From the IMG/VR virus record IMGVR_UViG_3300042522_000700, positions 24,016 to 88,015 of that record: a stretch of 64,000 nt of DNA. One strand, written 5' to 3'. Position 1 is the stretch's first letter. Each line of letters starts with the position of its first letter. This document shows, in pieces, positions 51,146-61,500 of the stretch. The translations under genes and the position numbers were made by a program. Under the pieces are notes generated by a model. It was not told the origin of the DNA. It did no database searches and saw nothing but the letters and a program-made list of their open reading frames with translations. The stretch is from a virus.

Positions 51146-54100
51146 TTATTTCTTAATAATGGTTTTTACTACTGTAATATTTACCTGATTTCCTGTTTGA
51201 ACCGAAGAGTTCAAGGCAAAATTTATTCTGACATTGCTAGAAGCATCAAAATCAAATGTAACATCAATCAAATTACCACCAGTAACTAAATTTCCATATT
51301 CTGTGTGGTAAATATCTGTTCCCTTGGCTGAAACATTAAACTCTACCATTTCGACATCATTGGTTGTATTATTATGAGCAGAAACTACAATTTTAGATCC
51401 TGAGGCAATTGATGGAGAATAGACTACCGAAGAACCAGTATTTGTTGTTCCTTTTATCAAATTAATATCAGCTGTAGATAATTTAGTATCATCTAATTCA
51501 AAATCTTTTAATTCATTTGAAAGTACAGTTAAATTATTTTCTATTGATGTACCAAATCCTCTATTAATAATAATATCTCCAGAGGTATTTAATCTCAATA
51601 GATGTTTATTTGTCAGACCAACCGACAGACCTAAATCTAAATTAATTTGGGTAGAAGAAATAAATGTAGATGTTCCTGAGTTATCAATTGATGATGCTAA
51701 ATTATCAAACGTTACTAAATTAGCATTGATAGCTAAAGTATCCGAATTCGATGAAATTGTAGAGATCGTTTGGAAAGTTAAAGCTGTTTTTGATAAACGT
51801 AAAGTATTTTCGCCATCATTATAGAAATATAAAATATTTTCATTAGTTCCGGGAGCAGTTTCTGGAATAATATAAGTATTGCCGTCTACATCTTTTACGC
51901 CGCCCAAACTAGTCCAATTACTTCCGTCATATCCTTCAAATTGTAAAATTGTTGTGTTATAACGAATAGAACCTTGGGAAGCTGATCCTCTACTATTACC
52001 ATCACCAGCAGGAATTACTAGAGATGTGGCGGCATCAATAGTAACTTTTTTACCTGAATTTGGTCTAATTACAACATCATTGATATCCGTTGAAATTACA
52101 TTATTTGCTAGTCTTAAATCACTATTAATAACAAGAGGGAGATTTCCTAGTGGACCGACTTGTAATTCTTCAATCTCTTCAAAAACTAATGGTGCTACAG
52201 CAGAAATGTACCAAGTTAATTGTGCTGTTCCGTTAGGCTGAACTCCAGATGTGTGAACTGGTTCATTACCAGAAGTTCCGGTTGTTCCTCTAGTAGTTAC
52301 TTCATAAAGATTATTTCTATACTTTACATAAGCTCCCAATTCTACTGGGGTATTTGATTGCCAATTAGTATATGTGGGTAAAGTAGTATCAAGCGAACGA
52401 ATTTTCTTTACTGTATTAAAATCTAAGTATGATGTAGTTAATTTTAAAGTGTTGTTATTATCATTAAAGAAATATAGTATGTTATCATTAGCACCAGTAA
52501 ATGCTTCGGCAGCAATATAAGTATTGCCATCAAGATCTCGTACACCACCTAAAGATGACCATGAAGTAGTTGTAGCACTGTAGCCTTCGTATTGGTTGGT
52601 ATCTGTATTGAAGCGAATAGCACCATCGGCAACAATAGATCCAGAAGGTCTTTGTGAAGAATCTCCTGATGGAATAATGATAGCAGTTGTCGTATTTACT
52701 TTTGCTACTCTACCCACTGGAGGTGTTAACTCAATATCATTACCAGTAGCAGTAGCAATATTATTGTTATTGATTGTTAAAATATTATTAACATTCAATG
52801 TTCCATTAGTTCTTAAAACACCCGAGGTAGTAATATTTCCTGTGTTAGAAACTACGTCAATATTTGTACCAACTTTAAAATTTCCCAATACATTAACTGT
52901 TGTTGCTGTTAATGATAAATTTGCTGGGGATGTTATACTGTTAGCTGTAATACTACTGCCTGATATTGTTGGAGCAGTTAAAGTTTCTGTTACAGAAGCA
53001 GAAACAAAAGTCGCATCGTCGCTAGAAAAAGATGCTGCGGTGAACTCTCCAGTTTCTATACTACCGCTGATTATATCTGTCGAACTTAATTCAGATACTG
53101 TAGCAGAAAATCCACTACCAAATACTTTAGGATTATTAACATTAATTGTGATTAAAGACTCTTGATTGTTGTCGCCACCCTCATCAACGTGAGAAGAACT
53201 TTGGGTGGCACAGTAATAATAAAGATTTGGAGTAGTTTCTGTTACTTTTATTGATAAAATTGAATTAGATCTAGTAACTCCATCAGTAAAAGCATTTCCT
53301 CTAAACGACAATGTAACTGAACCATTTGATTGAGGAGTACTAGTTAATGTTACCGTAGAATTTGCGATATCAACCGATAATACTTTTGTATCTAGTGCTA
53401 ATGAACCACTTCCTCCAGTAATCGAAACGTCCATTCCAGGAAGTATTCCTGTTGTACTAGAAACAACAATAATCGGTGATGTAGTTGTCAATTCGGCGGT
53501 TACATTTTCAATAAAACTAGGAGACCAAATACCATCACGATATTTACTGAACGAAAATACATGACCATTATTTGAATTATCTGTTAAATTAAAATTATAA
53601 GTATTTCCAGAATACAATACTAAATTTGGTGTGATTTGAGAGCCCGATCCAGTATCAATAAAAAATTTATACGATAAAATAGCAGTATTTACTGTATACT
53701 GTGTGGCACTACCTTGTTTTGTAATAACATCAGATGATTCTAAACCTATATCATCGATTAAAATTGAAACAATATTTGATCCGCTTGTGTTTATTTTATA
53801 AATTTCTGCCGTTTCTGGCATAAGACCGCCAGTAAATTCTATTGTGTCACCGACACTAAAAACAGAAGATGCTACTGTCCCAACAAAAGTTATTTTTTGA
53901 ATACTTTTATTTGTTACTGTATAAACAATTGGTTGAACAATATCAAAAGGACTTACGGATAATACGTCTGTCAAAGAATAACCATTACCGCCATCAGAAA
54001 TACTGAATTGTTCAACCTCACCAACATTCAAAATTTCATATTGAAAATTGCTACTAGGTACTCCATATGCTGGAGAAAAAGTTAACGTAGCTGTTCCTGC

Positions 54101-55393
54101 TTGTGTTGGTTGTGATGATAAAGTAATTACTTTAGTAGTTGAATTCACAGCAAAAACGGTAGTATTTGCTGCTAATATTCCAGTGCCAGCTGTTTTAGAT
54201 ACTAATGCTCCAGCAGTAATACCAGCAACAGAAGATACAGTTATTTCTGATAAATTTCCTGAAGATCTGAAATTTAACGACGCTGCTCCATTGCCAGTTG
54301 GTGGTGTTGATAATGTTATTTGAGTTAAACTATTTACTGTCAAAACAGTAGTTAAAGGTGATAAAGAACCAGTACTACCTGTAGCGGCAGTTACTTCCAT
54401 CCCCGCCAATATTCCAGTTGTGCTGGCAACAGTAATAACAGAAGATCCAGTATTTAATGTTGTTGACACCCCTTCAACTGAACCTTTTAAATTAGTTGAT
54501 ACTCCTGTTACTGGTACGGGTAGTGTTAAAATATCGTTTGCTTGATATCCAGAACCCTTGTTTGTAAAATTAACATCAGTAACTTTACCTGGATCTGATG
54601 TTATGGTAAATTGAAATCCAGAACCTTGCCCACCCAAATCACTGACATTTGCCGATAAAACATTGCCTGTTGTGTAATTTTGTCCACTATTTGTAATTTG
54701 AACTTGAACTACTGTTCCTGCTGCGACACCACTAAGTTCTCCTCCAATACTAATAGTTGCTAATGCTCCAGTTCCAGATCCACCAGTTAACGGAACATTT
54801 GTGTATTGTTGTCCGGTATATCCACTTCCTGCGTTAGTAATATCTCCATCAACTGGACTTACTGTAATCCCAGCAGTTGCCCCTGTTCCAAATCCACCAA
54901 GCAAAGAAATATTTGAAAATGTTCCAGATCTATATCCTGACCCAGAAGAAAGAATTTCTCCAGTAAATGATGTTACTGTAATATTTGCTAAAGCTCCATC
55001 ACCACCACCACCAATTAAAGGAACATTATTGTAAGTTCCGGGATCATAATTTGAACCATAAGATGTTACTGTAGTTCCTTCGGTCGTTAAAACCTTCTTT
55101 TGAAGGATTAAATCTCTAAATGAATAAAATGCTGTTGGTGATATATCAATTAATTTTTTGCCCTCAGCAACAAATCCAAAAGTTTTTAAATTTGCTTTAT
55201 AAAATCCTAAACTATTATCAGAATCAAATGCCAACGATGGAGCAGTTCTAGTACCATCTCCCAATTTGAGATTTCCTGTAGCTAAATCACTGCCCCCACT
55301 TGAGATGCTAAAAACATCCGAAGCAATTTGATTTACCTTCTGCCTAAAAATTTCAAAGGTATCGGTTTTAGCAACTGATCTAAGAACTGCCAT
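51146..55393 (-). CDS. Large repeat-rich structural protein, 1415 residues
   Basis: N-terminal 75 residues with FRQKVNQIASDVFSISSGG and SLGFYKANLKTFGFVAEGK are a virion-attachment type region. From about 105 to 290 there are glycine/tyrosine beta repeats (GSGYTGQQYTNVPLTGG and relatives). Three copies of a roughly 58-residue TGILAGMEV-type repeat follow, then a cupredoxin-like LVLYSGNTYNFNL region and a duplicated block with YEGYS/FEGYD, WSSLGGV/WTSLGGV and GNTYI. The C-terminal domain resembles that of the 169-residue protein. Probably a tail fibre or baseplate-attached fibre. Confidence 0.8.
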   Translation of the reverse strand: MAVLRSVAKTDTFEIFRQKVNQIASDVFSISSGGSDLATGNLKLGDGTRTAPSLAFDSDNSLGFYKANLKTFGFVAEGKKLIDISPTAFYSFRDLILQKKVLTTEGTTVTSYGSNYDPGTYNNVPLIGGGGDGALANITVTSFTGEILSSGSGYRSGTFSNISLLGGFGTGATAGITVSPVDGDITNAGSGYTGQQYTNVPLTGGSGTGALATISIGGELSGVAAGTVVQVQITNSGQNYTTGNVLSANVSDLGGQGSGFQFTITSDPGKVTDVNFTNKGSGYQANDILTLPVPVTGVSTNLKGSVEGVSTTLNTGSSVITVASTTGILAGMEVTAATGSTGSLSPLTTVLTVNSLTQITLSTPPTGNGAASLNFRSSGNLSEITVSSVAGITAGALVSKTAGTGILAANTTVFAVNSTTKVITLSSQPTQAGTATLTFSPAYGVPSSNFQYEILNVGEVEQFSISDGGNGYSLTDVLSVSPFDIVQPIVYTVTNKSIQKITFVGTVASSVFSVGDTIEFTGGLMPETAEIYKINTSGSNIVSILIDDIGLESSDVITKQGSATQYTVNTAILSYKFFIDTGSGSQITPNLVLYSGNTYNFNLTDNSNNGHVFSFSKYRDGIWSPSFIENVTAELTTTSPIIVVSSTTGILPGMDVSITGGSGSLALDTKVLSVDIANSTVTLTSTPQSNGSVTLSFRGNAFTDGVTRSNSILSIKVTETTPNLYYYCATQSSSHVDEGGDNNQESLITINVNNPKVFGSGFSATVSELSSTDIISGSIETGEFTAASFSSDDATFVSASVTETLTAPTISGSSITANSITSPANLSLTATTVNVLGNFKVGTNIDVVSNTGNITTSGVLRTNGTLNVNNILTINNNNIATATGNDIELTPPVGRVAKVNTTTAIIIPSGDSSQRPSGSIVADGAIRFNTDTNQYEGYSATTTSWSSLGGVRDLDGNTYIAAEAFTGANDNILYFFNDNNNTLKLTTSYLDFNTVKKIRSLDTTLPTYTNWQSNTPVELGAYVKYRNNLYEVTTRGTTGTSGNEPVHTSGVQPNGTAQLTWYISAVAPLVFEEIEELQVGPLGNLPLVINSDLRLANNVISTDINDVVIRPNSGKKVTIDAATSLVIPAGDGNSRGSASQGSIRYNTTILQFEGYDGSNWTSLGGVKDVDGNTYIIPETAPGTNENILYFYNDGENTLRLSKTALTFQTISTISSNSDTLAINANLVTFDNLASSIDNSGTSTFISSTQINLDLGLSVGLTNKHLLRLNTSGDIIINRGFGTSIENNLTVLSNELKDFELDDTKLSTADINLIKGTTNTGSSVVYSPSIASGSKIVVSAHNNTTNDVEMVEFNVSAKGTDIYHTEYGNLVTGGNLIDVTFDFDASSNVRINFALNSSVQTGNQVNITVVKTIIKK

Positions 55394-55586
55394 TTCTTAC
55401 TATCTCTCTGAGAAGCTGTTTGATTTCAGATATTTCTTCCTTCAAAGTATTTATGTCATCAATGGCATTACTAAATTGCCTAGAGAAATTTTTGGGAGCT
55501 GGTTTGTCTGTATTGACAATAGCTCCCGTCGAAGCATCTCTAAACAAATTTTCGTGACCTTCAACTTTCAAATAACGATTATCCAT
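55380..55586 (-). CDS. 68-residue protein with C-terminal coiled coil
   Basis: MDNRYLKVEGHENLFRDAST, then GAIVNTDKPAPKNFSRQFSNA, and a heptad helix DDINTLKEEISEIKQLLREIV. The start (YLKVEGHENLFRDA-x-TGAIVN) is a recognisable small cyanophage structural family. Shares a base with the giant gene upstream (TAATG) and overlaps the 1415-residue gene by 14 bases. Likely a small baseplate or fibre oligomerisation protein. Confidence 0.78.
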   Translation of the reverse strand: MDNRYLKVEGHENLFRDASTGAIVNTDKPAPKNFSRQFSNAIDDINTLKEEISEIKQLLREIVRNGSS

Positions 55587-58500
55587 TAGTATGAAGCAAC
55601 GGCACGAAGATCTTGAATTTTTGGAACATAAGCTGGGTCATCTGTCTTCATAACAATTTTGATAGCAAATGATGTAAACTCTGGTAAATTAGGAGCACTA
55701 TATTTAAATTCTTGATAATATGATTGTTTTTCAAATTGACCAGAAATTGAATTTGATGCTGTTGCTAGATCATCATTATCTGGATTACCGTCAATATTAA
55801 AGTAGTTCCAATTAATATCATCAAAATTAGATTGTGATGATGTTTCTTTAATTTTGTATAGTACCTTGACGTTTTCTGTATTTTTTAGATTGATAGTTAA
55901 TCTAACATCAATAGAAGATCCGGCAGAATTAATTGAAACTTCTTTTGTTACATATTTGGCAGCAGCAGAACTATTTTTAGCATCAGTTTCTTTCACGTAA
56001 TCTACACCAGTAGTAAATTCCATAGAAGCAACTTCTACGTATCTACCATCAGAAGATTTTAAAATATCTCCAACTCTAAAAATATCAGGGGATTGACTTG
56101 CTTGTGTTTCTTGTCTTACAAAAACGCTATCTTTAGTAATTTTACTTGTGTAATCATTGTTAATAGGAGCATAAGAATTTTCAATAATCATTTCTTTATC
56201 TTTGGAATCCCAGACGATTACTCTGCCATTAATTTTGTTGGCATATTCTATGGTTACATTTTGAGGATAGTAAGCAAGTACATTAGAATTTTCACTGAAA
56301 TTAAATGATAGTTCAGAAATAGAAGAAATATTAATACTAATAGTATCAATTACTGTGCCATCAGAAGAAATTAATGTAGCTGCTTCATTTTGTAAAAACG
56401 GAGTTTTTGTTTTTAATCTAATTAAAGCAACACTATTTGTAATTTGAACAATCGTACCTTCAGCTTTAGATGTTGCTCCAACTAAAGTTTGATTTTGTGA
56501 TATTTGTCCAGCTGTTCCTACTACGGTTAGAGTTAAATTGTATAGAGGCGAGAATCTTAATATTTGATCTCTCTTACCATATCTATTTTCATATCCAGTA
56601 GAATTTTCTACTCTTGATGACTGTGTTTTGACAGAAGAAGTTCTCAGATCAATTACAGGAGAAAGATTAGAATTTGTTGAAGAAAGAACAAATTTGTAAG
56701 TTAACGATCTATCTAATTGATTCAAAGTTTCATTAATACGAGAAGAAATAACTTTTTGATTGGTAAAAAATTGTTCCTCATTAATGAAAGTTTTTTCAAA
56801 ATCTGATTGTGAGTATGATAGGTAATTGGTTGTATTTGAATCAACTGGAACAGCATTTGTTGTCTTAACAAACGAATCTACATTAGTGCCATCTAATTTT
56901 AAGAATGCCACTTGAGCATATAATTTTTCAAATTTTCTATTATAAGAAGCAAGCACTTTACTGCCTCCTCCTAAAATACTAGCTCCAGCTCTGTTGGGTC
57001 CAATAATATTGTAAGTATCAATACCACTGTTAGTAATTCTAAACAACTTGCTGTTTAAACTTACTGAAGAAATACCACCAACATCTTCACTATTTTTGAA
57101 GAACACATAAGAATTACCTTTGTCTTCAAAACCATGATCTCTGTGAGAAACTTTAATGATTGAGTTGTTATTTTTAAATAGTGAAGATGTAGCATTTGTG
57201 GCAGATCTAACACTAGTTTCGAATGGCGAAACATCTAATAATTCATAACCAAGATTTTCATTCGTTGCCAATAGCTCAGCATTTTTTGAAATATCAAATT
57301 CTGCTTTGTAAAGACTAAATTTAATATCTTCGAATAGATCTTCTGTCCAGTTATCTGTATTTTGTGATTTGTAAACTGATCCAAGTAGAGGTTGTGACGA
57401 AACAATATTGCTAGTAGAAATTTCAGTTTCTCCCAACTTAGAAGCCCATAACTCATATTCTATGGAATCAGTTTCGATAGTTAAAGCATATTCAGTATTA
57501 TTTTGTAGATAAACTGGATGATTGAAATTAAATCTAGTCGGGACAGTAGAAGGTGTTATACCATCTCTATCAATAGCTACGCCCATCGAAACGGCTGGGG
57601 AATCGATCTCGATGACTGATTCAATGATTGCCCCACCAGACCCAGTTCCGACGCCTCTAATGACCACAGAAGGGGCTTCTGTGTAGCCTCTACCGCTTAA
57701 TGATATAGTGGTGTTGTAAATTTTACCATCAGACACATCTACTGTACCTGTTGCTGTGCTGCCGCCCGGAAGTTGGGGACTTTCGACAATAATAGTGGCG
57801 CTAGTGTAATTTTCACCAACATTAGTTACTTTTAAATCAACCACTTTACCAGAATCTTTGGCAATAAAAATATTGACATTAGTATTATTTCTGGCATTAT
57901 ACTGAGTAACGGAAGAAATTATCAACTGTTCATTTTGAACAAATGAAATGCCGTTATGATTTTCCAGTACTAAAGTATATACTTGTTCTTTATTTAAATC
58001 AAATCTTACCGAAGTTTCGTCACCAATTTGAATATTGTTCTTATCAAAAACTTTTAAAATAGGTCCACTAGCATTTGAATTTTTGCCAGTGACAAATTCA
58101 GATTTATCTATAGTTATAGTTTCTGTATCGCCAGTAACGTAAATTTTCAATAAAGTTTCTGGTCTTAATGTACACTCTGTGCCAGGAACAATATATTTTC
58201 CTGGTTTTCCTACATCAACATTGGTTAAATAAGCTTTGACTGGAATAGAAGAACTCTTCTTAGCAAAGAATAAATCAACTCCAGTGACAAATACCCCACC
58301 AGCATAGTTTTCAATTTTAAATGTTTGTGCTAATGGATTTGGTTTAATTTCAATATCAGTATTGCTGTTTACTAATTGAACTCCTTCATTAGCTTTGAAT
58401 GTGGCGGTGTCTGTGGATACGATGGATGGTGGATTTTGTGGAATTACGCCAGAAGAATAGAACTTAACTTCAGCGTATGTTTCTACATTTTCCTTAATTT

Positions 58501-61500
58501 CATTCAAAGAACTTGAAGTAAATCTTATAGTTTTATATCCAGATGTAAATCTAACTTCTTCAGAATTTTCGTCGTATGAAACTGTATCTGGATTACCTGT
58601 CCATCTGCTATTCTCAACAGGAGACTTTCCTGCTGGTACTAAAATGATACCACTTAAATTTCCGTTTAGATCAGTGACTAGAGGAGAATTGAAAGTAGAT
58701 AATGAGTTACCAGGAACTCCAGTAAATCTAGTATCAGGAATCGTCCATTTACCTACATCTCTACCTTCCATAAAAATATAAACTCTAGTATTGGGCTTTA
58801 ATCTCCCAACAACAAATTTTACTGGAATTGAACGAGCAAAGAACTGTAGTTCAGTTGAAACATTTAAATCATTAACTGTTTTTGAATTTACGCCTTTAGC
58901 TAGTTCGTTGTTTTGTGGACTTACGTTAGAAGAACTTGCTACGGAAGCACTAGTTACTGAAGATTGAGTATCTTCACTGTTAATATTGGCAAGAGATTCT
59001 ATATTATAAAATGCCTTGTTAGTGCCTGTCCAATTCACGATAAATGAATTGTGGATACTAGCAAAGGATTCTTTTACGGAATCTTTGGCTAAGAATATGC
59101 TGTTTAGTTTTGTATTTGTATCATTAACCAAAGGAGCTACTGTGGTGTCATACCATTGATCTATAGAAGGAGTTAAAGATCCATCTCCGACGTATTGAAT
59201 TACAACAAAAGGATTTGGATTTAAAGTTTTTGTTGCGTTGTCATTACCTAAAAACTTCAAACTCTTATATGGGAGAGTGATAACACCATTGTTGTTTACG
59301 TAACCAGAAACACTTCTTTGGTCATTTCTAGTATTAACTTCAACCAAATTGAAACAATCTTCTTTAGTTTGTGGACGTAATACAGATTGTTGTGAATCTA
59401 TGGCACACTTATAATCTAAAGAATTGAGATTGCCAATTTTGTGGGCTTCAAAATTATCAACAATAAAACCACTCTTAAATCGATCGAAACCAATTTCATC
59501 TTTAATTTGCATATTTAATGCTTGTTGCTCAAGAATACTTAAGGTCGTATAGTATTCTAAACGCTCTATTCTCTTCTCAAGCTTACCAATATCTTTCATT
59601 GTGTAACGCTTATTATTCACAGAAATAATTCTTACGTCTTTACTATTATTAGTATAGGCTGGAATATGTAAATAACATAAAGCTATAGCATCATCTACTG
59701 GGTCTGGTCTAGATGGATTTTGTGATGAGTTACCTTCTTTGACTACAAAATCTCCTTTTTTAGTTAAAAATACTCCGTCAATTCTATCAAGATATTGAGT
59801 TTCTGTGAAAGAAACTGTGTATTCTAAATTACTATCAGAAGCAGGAGATAGAGAAGTAACTCCGCCAGCACCAACAAAATTAATATAATCTCTTCCAGCA
59901 GGATTTGATAAAATTGAAATATCTTGGAAACCTGTAATTGTTGTTTCGCTATCAACTTTAGGTCTAAAATCTACAGCATCTTTTAATGAAATTACTCCAT
60001 TGACAGAAGAATTGAATAAAGGAATCTCATCTACAGAAACACCAGCTTCATGTAAATAAGAATCTACGGTAGAAAAATCTCCTTGAGAATGTTCAAAATA
60101 ATCAAACGCTACTACAAGTTGTCCGTTTGGAGGATCAAATCCAGGCTTTAACACAATTCTCGATACATCATAGAAAGTATCTCTTTGACCATCATCAAAT
60201 GTGAATTTATATGTGATATCAGTTCCACTGACAAGATTGCCATTGGCATCAACTTTAGGGGGATTAGTTGTGGTTCCTTCGTAAATATATCTTAATCTAT
60301 AGGCGTCGGAATATGAGAACGTCTCGATAGTTTCGCCATCATAATCTTGCCCTCTCAGAGGAATAACTCTATCACCACTAGAAATAATTACAATTCTCTT
60401 ATTTTTAATTGATGTTTTTAATCTTGGTCTTGCTTTATCTATTTCAATAGTAGCGGTAAGTTTTAACTTGGGGAAAGTTCCTCCGAGAGGAATTGATCCA
60501 AAATAATTTGTTGGTAAATTAATTACAAAAGCACCAGCAGAAATTTGATTTGAAGTAATTTCTGATTGAATAATAGTAACATTCTCTGGGGAAATGTAAA
60601 CAATATCTCCATTGTTGACAGCAGTTGAAGAACCTTTATCTAAAACAGTAACTACATAACTGTTCTCATTAAAATTAACAAATCTTTGTGTGCCTACTGG
60701 CAATTGAGCTGTGAATGTTATATTTCCACCACTAGATGAAAGATCGGTAATGAAATCTTTTCTAACATAATATTTAAATTTGGTGTCACTGGTATCCTTG
60801 ATTAAAGATCCAACTTGCTTCGACCCAGTTGGGAATACTAAAGTTGAACTATTAGTATTTTCAATATTTGGTCTAAGTCTAATAATAGTAGCATTAGTAA
60901 TATCTTCAGGGAGAGCATAATCAAAATAAATTCTTGATTTAGTAATTCCTTCTGGATCGGTTACTGATTGAACAATATTACGAATAACATTATTGTTAAT
61001 ATCTGTAAATTGAATCAAATCTCCTTGAACTAAATCTTTTGATAAATTAGCTCCAAATCCATTACACTCAATATATTTTCTTCCTTTATAACCGAAGAAA
61101 GAAAAATCACTTATTTGTGTGTAAGTAGAATACTGAGTATTAGTGACATCTACATCAGCAGTAAATTTATGATTGTTGTATGTAGAAGAAAATGATTTAA
61201 TATTTTGTGGAGTATAAGTTAGAACAGAATTTTTATTTAATACAGGAACAATAGTAGCAGCATTAGTTGATAGTGAAGGAGCTGGCGTTACAGTGACAAT
61301 TGGTGGCGAAGAATATGTCGAAGAAATTCCATCTCGACTAATAATTTTTGCCGAATAAATTGTTCCTCCATACTGACTTACAGAAACTTTTGACTGATCT
61401 ATTTCTTGGCCATTAATAACAATTTTTGATGTAGATGGATAAGAATTGCCGCCGTTGGTAACAATAAAATGAGAGATTGTATTATCTTTAGCAATTTTAA

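Noticed and set aside
52596-53165. Plus-strand open frame of 189 codons within the 1415-residue gene
   Set aside because: It is a shadow of a threonine/valine-rich coding region, without ribosome site or recognisable content.
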